Below, piece by piece: positions 11,336 to 20,959 of a stretch of 64,000 bases of DNA. Where the stretch lies: NCBI GenBank assembly GCA_965240325.2, contig OZ251225.1, forward strand, positions 2,914,001 through 2,978,000. The letters run 5' to 3'. Numbering within the stretch: position 1 is the first letter of the stretch; each line of letters opens with the position of its first letter. Made by a program: the position numbers and the translations under genes. This DNA comes from Rebecca billardiae RCC1528 (lineage: Eukaryota; Haptophyta). A model generated the notes under the pieces. It saw only the letters and a program-made list of their open reading frames with translations. It was not told the DNA's origin and searched no databases.

Positions 11336-12412
11336 ATGGAGCGGCGACGGCCGAGGCAGGGCGCCCGACATGGCGCTCGGTGGGTTGCTGCGCTCCTGCT
11401 CGCAAGTGTCTTCAGGACTCGAAACGAGAGCCATGCATACCTCGTGGTCGGCGACCGGGGTTTGCCTTCACACTTTCGATCCCTGGACGTCGTTCCGGCC
11501 GTGCCACACGCAGTGATGGCCGACACGCCATTCATCATGTGCACGCCTCCCAAGACGGGCTGCACGGGCTGGAAGGCCCTCATATACCTGATCAATTGCC
11601 ACGCGCAGCCACCCTCCGACGTGGCGACCGACGCAGGCCGTGTGCACGATGTGACGAGCAGTGCGAGCAGCAAGCGCTGCATGCTGAGAGCGCCCGACGT
11701 GACGCGCCGGCATGCGACCAACCTCGCCAAATTCGACCGTGTCGTCGTCGCGCGCAACCCGTATGTGCGCTTCCTCTCGTCATACCAGGACTGGCAATTC
11801 AGGAACAGGCACCACCCAGCAGCGGCCAACGTGAGTTTCGCCCAGTTTGCGGCGATGTGGGATACACCGCGCCGCACGCCCCGTCGCTTCACGTTCCTCG
11901 CCGACCACGTCCAGCCCGTGGTGACGACGTGCTCGCACGCGGCGATGCGGTACAACATCGTCCTGCGCCTCGAGCAGCAGGAGCTCTGGTGGCACTCGTT
12001 CCTCGAGCGCTTCAACCTCACCCGCTACGTACTGGCGATGCCATTTGCGCTGTACACGCCCCGTCTCACGCCGGACACCGCGCTACGGGAGGTGATGGAG
12101 CAGGCGGCGGGCGCGGCGCCATGGACGGGGCTCGTGACGAGCATGGAACACCACCGGGGCTCCTCCGAGCGGGGGCGCCTCACCAGCATGTACACGCCGG
12201 CCGAGGCGAGCATCGTCACGCGCACGCACTTCGCGGACTTTGTTGCGTTCGGCTACCCGGTGTGGGACGGCAGGCCGCACACCTTCCGCTATGTGTACTG
12301 TAGCCAGGCAGCCGAGCGAGCAGCTACGGTAGCAGTAGTAACCCGAGGCCGAGCCCGATGCGCCATGCGGATGCGGCGCGGGCGTGATCTGTCAGTCTGC
12401 CGACTACACTGA
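11336..12412 (+). CDS. Membrane-bound carbohydrate-type sulfotransferase (Sulfotransfer_2-like)
   Basis: 358 aa, single exon. A basic N-terminus and a short hydrophobic stretch (about 17-25) suggest a type II Golgi anchor. PPKTGCTGWKALIYLINC (about residue 71) corresponds to the 5'-phosphosulfate-binding loop, and VVVARNPYVRFLSSYQDW (about 136) to the 3'-phosphate-binding motif RxPxxRxxSxY of PAPS-dependent enzymes. The C-terminal block TRTHFADFVAFGYPV is also typical. These enzymes move sulfate from PAPS to sugar hydroxyls of glycans. The last about 45 residues after FGYPV are Arg-rich and not conserved. A related but broken gene lies at 28041-29678. Confidence 0.82.
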   Translation: MERRRPRQGARHGARWVAALLLASVFRTRNESHAYLVVGDRGLPSHFRSLDVVPAVPHAVMADTPFIMCTPPKTGCTGWKALIYLINCHAQPPSDVATDAGRVHDVTSSASSKRCMLRAPDVTRRHATNLAKFDRVVVARNPYVRFLSSYQDWQFRNRHHPAAANVSFAQFAAMWDTPRRTPRRFTFLADHVQPVVTTCSHAAMRYNIVLRLEQQELWWHSFLERFNLTRYVLAMPFALYTPRLTPDTALREVMEQAAGAAPWTGLVTSMEHHRGSSERGRLTSMYTPAEASIVTRTHFADFVAFGYPVWDGRPHTFRYVYCSQAAERAATVAVVTRGRARCAMRMRRGRDLSVCRLH

Positions 12413-13116
12413 TGACTACGTGTCACGACTCGGACAGTATAGTGGCAGCATGTCCAGTGACCAGTGCGCGGTCTCGGTGCTGAGCAGTGCCAATCTGAAT
12501 CAGTGATCTGTGATACGTCTGATACGACCCGACGACCCGAGTGCGGAGTGGCCGGCGCCGTCACCCACGCCCACGGGCACGCCCACGGGCACGGCCACGG
12601 CAGGCACAGGCCGCCGCCCGCAGTCGGCAGTGCCAGTCACAGTGATGTCAGTGAGTAGTGACGGCCGTGACGGGCACGCCCGCACGGCCAGTCGCCAGTC
12701 GGCCACTGGCCGCTGCCGCTGGCACTGCAGTGACTGCCCACTGTGACTGCCCACTACTCGGTTTCTACTTTCTAAAAACGGCGGAGTCGGTGACGGTCTC
12801 GCATATTGTCGTCGGCGGCACCATACCACCGCGATCTGACAACGGACGGCGCCCCCTAGAGACCTAGAGGCGGAGCCAGCGCTATTGCATGACACGGCCG
12901 GGTTCTGACCACGGGCGCACGGGATCCCCCGGGGCCGGTGGCCCATGGTTATGGGCCATGGCCGGCGGCCGCGGGCCGGGGGCCCGGACTCTGTAGGACC
13001 GTAGTTACTAGCGTACGCCTACGCTGCGGTGGCGGCCTGGGTGTGCGTGTGGAGATGGTGTGCCGCGGGCGGGGACGGCCCTGTGCCCAGCGCCACCGCC
13101 ACCAGCCCCGGGCGGC
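12413..13116. other. Intergenic with GC-rich tandem repeats and a palindrome
   Basis: No coding frame supported. Around 12566-12600 a 12-bp unit (CACGCCCACGGG) is repeated about three times. At about 12939-12961 the palindrome TGGCCCAT-GGTT-ATGGGCCA lies within a run of GGCC. This lies between the convergent sulfotransferase and purH genes, so it holds both 3' ends. Confidence 0.5.
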
Positions 13117-14991
13117 CTAGTGGTGGAAGAGGCGCACGCCCGAGTGCGCCATCACCATGCCGTACTCGTTGGCGGCCGCAGTCACGCCCTCGTCCTGCAC
13201 CGAGCCGCCCGGGTGCACGAGGTATTTCACGCCGAAGCGAGAGGCGACGTCGATGTTGTCGCGGAAGGGGAAGAAGGCGTCGGACGCGATGCACACGCCC
13301 TGCAGGTGCTCCTGCAGGAAGGACTTCTTGTCCTCCGCCGTCAACGGCTGCGGCCGCACGGGGCGCGCGGGGGCGCGCCGCGCGCGCGTGAGCCGTCGCG
13401 TCGCGCGAGCGCGGACAGGGCGCAGGCGCGCTGATGCGTTTTGCGCGCGCGCGCGCACCTCGACGTCCGCGGTGAAGTTGGCCTTCCACTCGGCGAGCTG
13501 GATGTCGGTGAAGTCGCCCTCGATGTACTGCACGCGCGCGTTGATGCGGTCCTGCCGCTTCACCCCCTCCTTGAACGGCAGGCCGAGCACCTTGGGGTGC
13601 TGGCGCAGCGCCCACGTCTGCGTCTTCCGCCCGGCGAGCTTCACGCAGTCGACGCGCGACTGCTGCCCGGCGCCCACGCCGATCATCTGGCCGCCGTGCG
13701 CGTAGCCGACGGAGTTGGACTGGGTGTACTTGATGCAGATCTGCGCGAGCACCAGGTCGCGCTTCGCCCCGGCGGGCAGCTCCTTGTCCGCCGTCACGAC
13801 GGTGGCGAGCGTGCGCTCCGCGTTGATCCGCGCGTCGTTCCGACGCTGCTCGAAGCGCGCGCCGCCCATCTCGCGCCGCTCGAGCTGCGGCGGGTCGACG
13901 TCGGCGTGCGCGCGGAGGATGATGAACCCGCCCTTCTTCTTGGCGGCGAGGATCTCCAGCGCCGCCGGCTCGTAGTCCGGCGCGATGATCCCGTCGGACA
14001 CCTCCGTCTTGAGGAACTCGGCCGTCTGCACGTCCACCGGGTCGGAGAGGGCGGCAAAGTCACCAAACGAGCAGAGCGGGTCCGCCTGCCGCGCGCGGAG
14101 GTACGCGTTGGCGGCGGGGGAGAGCACCTTGCCCTCGACCTCGTACGCCTTCTCGAGCACCGGCGTGAGCGGCTCGAACACCGCCGCGCCCGCCGGGCTC
14201 ACGTGCTTGAACGACGCGGCGGCAGGCACGCCGAGCGCCGCGCGCGCCTCCTTGACCAGCTGCCACGCGTTGAGCGCGTCGAGCAGGTTGATGTACCCCG
14301 GCTTGCCGTTGAGCACGTCGAAGGGGAGCGGCGCGCTGCCGATGCCCGAGATGGACGCGGGGATCTGCTGCGGGTTGCACCCGTACTTGAGCGGCGTGAG
14401 CAGCTCCGAGCCCGCCTCGCGCTGCAGCCACGACGCAATTATGCTGTCGTAGTGCGCGGTGTGCGCAAACGCTTTCGCCGCCAGCTTGGCGCGCAGCTCC
14501 TTGGGCGGGCCGGCCGGGAGCGAGGAGATGACCGCGGCGTAGTCGGACGGATCGACCACGATGCTCACGCGCTGGTGGTTCTTCGCCGCCGCGCGCACCA
14601 TGCACGGCCCGCCGATGTCGATGTTCTCGACGCACGTCGCGTAGTCCGCGCCCTTCTCGACCGTCGCCTCGAACGGGTAGAGGTTGACGACGACGAGGTC
14701 GATCGGCTGCCCGCCGATCTCCTCGAGCTGCTTCAGGTCGGCCTCCAGCGGCCGCGCCAGGATGCCGCCGTGCACGCGCGGGTGCAGCGTCTTCACGCGC
14801 CCGTCCATCACCTCGGGCGACTGCGTGTACTCCGACACGTCCGTCACCTGCACGCCCGCGTCGCGCATCGCCTTGGCGGTGCCGCCTGTCGAGAGGATTT
14901 TGACGCCGCTCGCGGCGAGTGCCTTCGCCAGGTCGGCGAGGTTCGCCTTGTCCGAGACGGAGAGCAGGGCGCAGCGGATCTTCTCGGCCAT
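13117..14991 (-). CDS. purH: Bifunctional AICAR transformylase / IMP cyclohydrolase (PurH/ATIC), two exons
   Basis: Catalyses the last two steps of IMP synthesis: formylation of AICAR with 10-formyl-THF, then ring closure. The start at 14991 (MAEKIRCALLSVSDKANL) matches the family; upstream in-frame codons lack an ATG. The N-terminal MGS-like IMP cyclohydrolase domain (about 1-200) carries LSTGGTA, DGRVKTLHPRVHGG and NLYPF. The transformylase domain has the catalytic Lys-His in ASFKHVSPAGAAV and the C-terminal GGSVQDEGVTAAAN. Exons are 14991-13459 and 13347-13117. The 111-bp intron (13348-13458) is in frame and stop-free and falls at a gap in the family alignment (after FTADVE, before PLTAEDKKS). 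The spliced protein is 588 aa, close to human ATIC. Confidence 0.95.
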   Translation of the reverse strand: MAEKIRCALLSVSDKANLADLAKALAASGVKILSTGGTAKAMRDAGVQVTDVSEYTQSPEVMDGRVKTLHPRVHGGILARPLEADLKQLEEIGGQPIDLVVVNLYPFEATVEKGADYATCVENIDIGGPCMVRAAAKNHQRVSIVVDPSDYAAVISSLPAGPPKELRAKLAAKAFAHTAHYDSIIASWLQREAGSELLTPLKYGCNPQQIPASISGIGSAPLPFDVLNGKPGYINLLDALNAWQLVKEARAALGVPAAASFKHVSPAGAAVFEPLTPVLEKAYEVEGKVLSPAANAYLRARQADPLCSFGDFAALSDPVDVQTAEFLKTEVSDGIIAPDYEPAALEILAAKKKGGFIILRAHADVDPPQLERREMGGARFEQRRNDARINAERTLATVVTADKELPAGAKRDLVLAQICIKYTQSNSVGYAHGGQMIGVGAGQQSRVDCVKLAGRKTQTWALRQHPKVLGLPFKEGVKRQDRINARVQYIEGDFTDIQLAEWKANFTADVEVRARAQNASARLRPVRARATRRLTRARRAPARPVRPQPLTAEDKKSFLQEHLQGVCIASDAFFPFRDNIDVASRFGVKYLVHPGGSVQDEGVTAAANEYGMVMAHSGVRLFHH

Positions 14992-15711
14992 GGTCGGAGA
15001 CGTCGACGGGCGGCGGCGCTTTTGCTCCGTGGACTGCTGAGGCGACGCCACGCCCGCCCGGCCCGGGCGGGAAGCTTTTGCCGAAGGGAGTTGGCCCCGG
15101 ACCGCTCCGCTGTGAGTTGTGACACGCGGCACCTCTACGACTACGATGGCGCCGAGCGCCAGCGGGCAGTGTAGGCTTGCACTCGGCCTCCTCAGTCGCC
15201 GACCTCAACTGAGCGCTTGCAGAGCAGGGACAGCGTGTGCCACATGGCGCAGTCATGCATAGGCGCGCTCTCAGTGCACTCACCCCGTGCATCCATCCAT
15301 TCCCTCGGGCCCGAGCGAGCGGCGGCCTGCGGTCGTCAGTGACTCACATGAGCTGCAAGGCGTGCGCACCTTCACGTCAGTGCGTACGCGACACGAATAA
15401 TCGCGCGCACGCACTCGAAGTTCCCCGCCCGGCATGCGCACTGCCCGTGGGCTACAAAATATAATGTGAGCCACTGAGCCGTTCGGGTCGGCCGCCGACG
15501 CCATCGCCCCCGGGTCAGTGTCTGCCGTGAACAATCGCGACGCTGCCCCGGCTGCTCACGAAGATCAACGCTCGCAATCCTGATTTGTATTGATTGTCGA
15601 TTAGACGATTACCCACCTGCAAACTTCGATCAGATGATTAGATGAAGACGTGACGGTTGACCAGGACGCCGCTTTGCCCCCCGCCGGCCCGCCCGTGGTC
15701 CTCGCCGTACC

Positions 15712-16257
15712 ATGGCGCCGAGCTGCCCCATCTGCTTCACGGCGCCGCTCAAGCAGCCGCGGGCACTCGTCTGTGGGCACACGTTCTGCTCGCAGTGCGT
15801 GGCGCAGTGGCACGCGGCGCAGGAGAGTGCGGGGCGTGACAACTTGACGTGCCCCGTGTGTCGCACGCACACGGGGAAGCCTGAGCGCCCTCCCTCCGCC
15901 GGGCACATCTCGCATGCCTTGCCCAGGATGCACGCCGAGGACCGATCAACATCGCTCGCGCGGGCCGCGACCTCTCGCGCCAACCGGCTGCGCACCGACT
16001 ACCCGCGCGTGTCCATTCGTGCTCAGCTCGAGTCGGAGCACTCGCAGCGCACGGCAGCGTACGAGCGCCGGCGCGAGCTCTCGCAGCGCCTCGACCAGTA
16101 CCGCTCAAACCTCGTGTCTCCCATAAGCGGGAGGCCCCTGGAGGAGCTCGAGAGCATCCACGTCGCGGACTTTGACCGCGTCTTCGGCCGCGCTGCGGCA
16201 CGCCGCGCCATTTTCGGAGACATCGGCATCTCGCAGAGCTCGGCACTGCACGCATAG
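15712..16257 (+). CDS. Small RING-finger protein
   Basis: 181 aa, single exon. The N-terminal C3HC4 RING is complete: CPIC (residues 5-8), CGHTFCSQC (about 21-29) and CPVC (about 48-51), so it is a likely E3 ubiquitin ligase. The remainder is basic and helical (AQLESEHSQRTAAYERRREL) with no further domain I recognise. The start is the first ATG, four residues before the first zinc ligand, so an upstream exon cannot be excluded. Confidence 0.75.
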   Translation: MAPSCPICFTAPLKQPRALVCGHTFCSQCVAQWHAAQESAGRDNLTCPVCRTHTGKPERPPSAGHISHALPRMHAEDRSTSLARAATSRANRLRTDYPRVSIRAQLESEHSQRTAAYERRRELSQRLDQYRSNLVSPISGRPLEELESIHVADFDRVFGRAAARRAIFGDIGISQSSALHA

Positions 16258-17529
16258 GCATGGCCACGCGCGCGTGAATCAGTGCGCGCCGGCGAAGTAC
16301 GTCGTGCGGTCAGCGCCGCTATGTACTTTGTGCTGTATGCGGGCAACGGGGCCGGGCCAATGCAGCGCCGAGGCTCACTCGATCTGCTGCGCTCCTCGTC
16401 ATTGGGCGGTGGCTGATTGGCTGCGGCACAGAGTACGACACATTCCGACGGCATTTCGCGACAACTCGCGGGCGGCCGCGTGTTGACTAGTTGCGTTGGC
16501 AACACCGAACACGGGCGTGGCTGTCACTGGCCACGCCCGTGGGCCGTGCCCGTGGGGCCCCGCCCGCCGCACGCGACGGTCATGTAACCGGTGCGGTGCG
16601 CGCGCGCACTCTATATACATCGACTACGACCTCACCCTCATCCAAGTGCTCCGGAAGGCGCTCGGCCGCGGCGGCATCTGCCGTCGCCGCCGCGTGCCCC
16701 AGGCCGAGGCGGTGCTCCATCCCGGCCCCGCTCCCGTAGGGGGGCAGGGCTGCGGGTGGCGCACTGTCTGACCTGGACGGAAGGCGCGGACGCATTCTAT
16801 GTGTCTGTTGCACTCTGAGCCTGACGCTTGTCCGATGCTGCCACGTCGTTAAATGGCGGGCCGTTATATTATATAATATATTATTATAATATCAATTATT
16901 TAATAAATTCTTTGACACTGGGTCCGACCATTCCATTGGCATCCGCTCGCGACCGCGTTCGGACGTTCGGTCCGCGTCAGAGCTCATGCTCTGCGCTCGG
17001 CTGCGGCGGCAATAAGCTGTTAGCGCTATATATATATATATATACGTACTGTCATGCCAGTCCCGGAGACCGTGTCCGTGATGCGCGCCTCGGTCTCGGA
17101 CTCGGACTCACGGACCGACGGAGAGTAATACCGCAATACGGTCCGCGTACGGAGTGAGTACACACCGTACTCTAGTGACCGTATACACTAAGCAGCGCCT
17201 GCGGCCTGACAGCGTTAGTGTTACTACATCACGCAGTGTTACGACGTAGCTACTGACGCAGACGTTACTGTTATCAGTACCGCGCCGCCGCCGGGCCCGG
17301 GACTCGCCACTCGGGAGCCGGCGGGCGCGGGGCGGTCCGAGGCCGGTTACACTCCGCGTGACAGTTCTGTGTTACCGCGGGTCACAGTACTGTGCCCCGC
17401 GGGCCGGGCGGCAGCCTGCTGCCGCTGGCAGCTGCTACCGCCAGTGAGCCGGTGCGCAGCCGGTTGGCGCGTCATGCCGTGTGGCGGGACAGTGCTGTCC
17501 CGACTCGTCCGCGCCACCGCGACGGGGCG
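16258..17529. other. Long intergenic stretch, no gene seen
   Basis: Base composition changes from GC-rich to mixed, with AT-rich islands at 16860-16910 and a short (TA)n at about 17031-17044. It includes the perfect hairpin at 16510-16541. No open frame shows recognisable protein features. Confidence 0.5.
16510..16541. repeat. Perfect 12-bp inverted repeat with 8-nt loop
   Basis: CACGGGCGTGGC (16510-16521), loop TGTCACTG, then GCCACGCCCGTG (16530-16541). Intergenic; could be a 3'-end hairpin or part of a small mobile element. Confidence 0.7.
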
Positions 17530-18015
17530 TCATGCCCCGCCCACGGATGCGTGCCCGTCCTCCCCAAAGAGCACCAGCGGCGGTCCAATGGACTCCGCGC
17601 GGCGGCGGTAGAGCAGCACCGTGTGGCCCATCACCTGCGCTACGTGCGCGCGCTGGCCTGACGCGAGCTCCTCGGCGATGATCTTGGCTTCCTTCTTGGA
17701 GCCCACGTCGCGCAAGCGGAGCTTGATCAGCTCGTGCTCGTTCAGTGCGGCGTCGATCTGCGCAAGGTAGTCCGAAGAGAACTCCACACCCCTGACGCTC
17801 ATGATCTTGAGCTGCTCCTCGGTCCCCAGCCTACCAGCAAGCGCACGCAGCTGCCTCCTCTGTGCGCCACTGAGCACCTCCTCCTCAGGCGCTGTTGAGC
17901 ACGCTGCGAATCCGCGCACGAGCACGGGCGAGCGCACAAGCGCCCATGGCTGCACGCGCAGCGCTGCCGCCGACGAGTGAAGGAGCACCGAGTGGAACAG
18001 GAGGCCGGCCGACAT
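17530..18015 (-). CDS. CRM-domain (YhbY/CRS1-like) RNA-binding protein, organelle-targeted
   Basis: 161 aa from the ATG at 18015. Residues 1-40 are Ser/Ala/Arg/Val-rich without acids ([19 protein letters not shown]), like a mitochondrial or plastid presequence. The CRM fold follows: [16 protein letters not shown], then [15 protein letters not shown] and the signature [15 protein letters not shown] near the C-terminus. Bacterial YhbY binds pre-50S ribosomes; organellar CRM proteins act in group II intron splicing or ribosome assembly. The single small domain favours a YhbY-like role in organellar ribosome biogenesis (inference). It is divergent from histone H3, with 424 bp between start codons. 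Confidence 0.82.
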   Translation of the reverse strand: MSAGLLFHSVLLHSSAAALRVQPWALVRSPVLVRGFAACSTAPEEEVLSGAQRRQLRALAGRLGTEEQLKIMSVRGVEFSSDYLAQIDAALNEHELIKLRLRDVGSKKEAKIIAEELASGQRAHVAQVMGHTVLLYRRRAESIGPPLVLFGEDGHASVGGA

Positions 18016-18439
18016 TGGCACTGCGCAGGACGAGTGGCACGTCGCCCTTTGGACGGTGGCGACGGGCGACGGCGAGAACGCACGCGTCGTCGAAGAGTTC
18101 CTCCGCGCTGGGAGTCCACCGGACGCCCGCTGCTCACCAGATTCCGGGCGCTTCAGACCAGTCCTGGACACTTCCCGTCGTCGTCGGCTTCACTATTGGG
18201 TTGCGCGAGCGCTGCGCAGGGCTGGCCCGCCGCTAAAAGCCACACCCGACAACTCAGTTGAAGGTGAGCCTCCGCCGCCCCCCCCCCCCACCTCCTCGCG
18301 CCGAACCGAGGCGCGTCCAGACGCGTCCGTGCGGCGCGCGCGCGCCCATCCGTGCTTGACGTGTCCGTCACCTGGTCCCCGGGCTCTCGCGCCCGCCCGC
18401 CGCCTTCCGCTCTCCCCCCCCCCTTCACGCGCGGCAGAC
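18016..18439. promoter_or_regulatory. Divergent region between the CRM gene and histone H3, with a probable 5'UTR intron
   Basis: A consensus donor GTGAGC at 18264 and an acceptor CAG at 18435-18437, two bases before the H3 ATG, would make a 174-bp 5'UTR intron with a pyrimidine-rich 3' end. The second H3 and H2B show the same arrangement. No TATA box is clear. Confidence 0.45.
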
Positions 18440-18970
18440 ATGGCGCGTACGAAGCAGACTGCTCGCAAGTCGACCGGCGGCAAGGCGCCGCGTAAGCAGG
18501 TGCGCGCGCGCGCAGTGCGTCGCGCGTGGCGTGCGCGCGCGCCCGACGCTCGCCGCGCCCTCGCCGCGCCGCGCGCTGAGACTCGGTCCGCCCGCCCCCG
18601 CTCTGCGCGCGCCGTGCAGCTCGCGACCAAGGCGGCGCGCAAGTCGGCGCCGGCGACTGGTGGCGTGAAGAAGCCGCACCGCTACCGCCCTGGCACGGTG
18701 GCGCTGCGCGAGATCCGGCGGTACCAGAAGTCGACGGAGCTGCTGATCCGCAAGCTGCCGTTCCAGCGCCTCGTGCGTGAGATCGCGCAGGATTTCAAGA
18801 CTGATCTGCGCTTCCAGTCGTCGGCGGTCGTCGCGCTGCAGGAGGCGTCGGAGGCGTACCTCGTCGGCCTGTTCGAGGACACGAACCTGTGCGCGATCCA
18901 CGCGAAGCGCGTGACGATCATGCCGAAGGACATCCAGCTCGCGCGCCGCATCCGTGGCGAGCGCGCTTAA
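18440..18970 (+). CDS. H3: Histone H3, copy 1, with one intron
   Basis: Core nucleosome histone. Exons 18440-18499 and 18620-18970 give 136 codons plus TAA, the normal H3 length, and the spliced protein differs from animal H3 at few sites. K4, K9, S10, K14, K18, K27 and K36 are all present; the 87-90 region reads SAVV, which is H3.1/H3.2-like rather than H3.3-like. The 120-bp intron interrupts after Gln19, between K18 and K23. It begins GTGCGC, ends GTGCAG, is a multiple of three and has no in-frame stop, so retention would add 40 Arg/Ala-rich residues to the tail. A hairpin at 19088-19103 probably marks the mRNA 3' end. A near-identical copy lies on the other strand at 32971-33501. Confidence 0.97.
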   Translation: MARTKQTARKSTGGKAPRKQVRARAVRRAWRARAPDARRALAAPRAETRSARPRSARAVQLATKAARKSAPATGGVKKPHRYRPGTVALREIRRYQKSTELLIRKLPFQRLVREIAQDFKTDLRFQSSAVVALQEASEAYLVGLFEDTNLCAIHAKRVTIMPKDIQLARRIRGERA

Positions 18971-19087
18971 GCGTGCGTCGAGGACCTGGCGCCGCGTGAC
19001 CGTCAATCGGATCCGATGCGGATCTGATTGATCGCGCCCCCAGCCGAGCGTGGCAACAAACAACATTCAGCACAAAGCCAACTACCT

Positions 19088-19103
19088 GGTGTATATCTAC
19101 ACC
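19088..19103 (+). terminator. Histone-type 3' stem-loop of H3 copy 1
   Basis: GGTGTA-TATC-TACACC forms a perfect 6-bp stem with a 4-nt loop, 118 bp after the stop codon. The same 16 bases follow the other two histone genes. Stem length, GG...CC base and a loop with U at positions 1 and 3 match the metazoan histone mRNA stem-loop, although the stem sequence differs. Confidence 0.8.
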
Positions 19104-19990
19104 TTTGTCTGATCTCACGGGCGTACTGACGAGGTACGCGCGCGCGCCCGCGCCACCTGCGACCCGACGCAGCAGACTTGACGTTTGGTCGTTAGAGCGG
19201 GACTAGTTGTGGTTCGGACTGGCACGGTGACAACTCGTACTTTCGGTAACAGTCTGCGGCCCGTATACCGTATACGGCTACAGACAGTACAGGACAGGCT
19301 GACTGAGCCCGCGCCTGACACTGGAAAAGTAGCCATAACACTTAACAGGAGCGGTGGCTGCGGTACGTAACTACCGTAGTTGGTCGCTGGTACTGTTAGA
19401 TAACTCCGGGATAATTCTGAATAATTAATAACTGGCCGCATAGGCTGTTACTTGTCTATAGGTCGGTAATGATGATTATTGAGTGATTCAGCAATGATTG
19501 ACGATGTCGATGACATTGCTGACCCCGTCGGACCGGCGGAGTATTCGCTGGCCCGAATGCCAATGGCGGACCGCGAGCGCGTTACGAAGTGACACTGAGA
19601 CTGAGTAGGTCTCTGAGTACTGACTCAGCGTGAAACGGTCCGCGGCCGGTCGCCGTCGGACCAGTGTAAAGTGTAATGGCGCACAGGCTCCGACTCAAGT
19701 TATCGGACTCGCGGCCGTCGCGCATAATCAGTTAGTTACTGCACTCTGCAGTCAATGCGCATGCAGAGTCGCATGCCCTGGCTTTCCGGCGCGCCCTGTC
19801 CCTGTCTCACTCAGACAATTGTTATTGTTAGAAAGTGACAGCCGGCTCTGGCTTCGGTTGACCCCTGCCAGAGACGGGCACTGTGAGCTCCTTCATGAAG
19901 TCACTCGTGAAAACTGCACAGCAGGACCTCAATGGATGCCTAGATGATGACTTCAGAGCGATATTGGGCCGACAAGCACTTCCTCTATAG

Positions 19991-20130
19991 TTCAGACTCT
20001 ATTTTTACTATGTATTTACCCATTTCAGACTCTGGTCAGAACACGGTCCGGGAGCGATCCGGATGCACCCGTAGCTATTGGAAATGTGTCACCGGACTGG
20101 GTAAATAGCTATGAAAAAATAGAGTCTGAA
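19991..20130. mobile_element. Short inverted-repeat element (MITE-like), copy 1
   Basis: The left end TTCAGACTCTATTTTTACTA and the right end, whose reverse complement begins TTCAGACTCTATTTTTTCAT, form terminal inverted repeats, and both continue to a TTTACCCA block. At 140 bp it cannot code for a transposase. Related copy at 44141-44307. Confidence 0.75.
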
Positions 20131-20959
20131 GTAGTCACAAACTGAGCCTTCACACCCTGGGCACTTATTGGCCATCCATATTATATTATAAGATATATAT
20201 ATATATATAGCAACCCTTACCCTACTTGGGGCCCCGTGGGACACTTCGGGCGTTCATTCGGCCGCAGGAATGCGAAGATCATTTTCGGTACGCCCGGTTT
20301 CTATGACCGGACTGGCAGGGGTCAACCGGAGCCAGAGCCAGCCGGGCCCGTGGCCGTGAGCCGCGACTCGCCGCCGACGGCCGAGTGCGGGTGCCCGAGC
20401 CCGGCGAGGGCTCGGGGTCAAGCGCTGGCGACATCGTCCGGTCTCATCGAGACCTCGTGAGACGCAGCCAGTAATGGCATCAATGCCCGCCAATGGCGGC
20501 AATGCCCAACCAATTGGCGGATTTGGCGGGCGCCGCGCCGCCGCGCCCGCGGGGCTTCCGGAATCCGGCGGCGGCTAGCCTTGGATTAGTCCAGAACGGC
20601 GAAGCGCGTTCTGCTCCGCGCGTATCGGCCCGTCGGTATCGGCGACCGTCGTAAGAACGCCCGTGGCCGAGCCGAGCTAAGTAGCCATCAGCGTGCCGCA
20701 CGGCCTCGCGCTGCCGGCTGCTGCCCCTGCGGCGGCGGCGGTCATGACCGTGCCAGCTACCGCACCACCCGTCTCGGGCCGCAGTGGCTGCCCCCTCGTC
20801 GGCCACACGGCGGCCACGGCTCGCTCCGTCTCCCCTGCGCATCGGAGAGCTCGCGCGCGTGGATCCACCAGCCCGCCCGCCCCCCGGGCTGGGTGGCAGG
20901 CAGCAGGATCCGCTCGCCAGCCGCCCGCGTGCGCCGCCGCCGCCAGCCCCGCCGCGCGC

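Larger units (their letters stand above)
18971..20959. other. Long intergenic region with histone 3' hairpin and one MITE
   Basis: About 2 kb with mixed base composition and no supported coding frame. It contains the H3 3' hairpin (19088-19103), a short inverted-repeat element (19991-20130) and a (TA)n tract at about 20190-20209. The last part is GC-rich and is the 3' flank of phosphomannomutase. Confidence 0.5.

Noticed and set aside
14992-15132. Upstream extension of purH to 15132
   Set aside because: It would need a GTG start and adds 47 residues absent from the family; ATG 14991 matches known N-termini.
13441-15174. 577-codon plus-strand frame opposite purH
   Set aside because: Antisense of a certain enzyme gene; no domain of its own.
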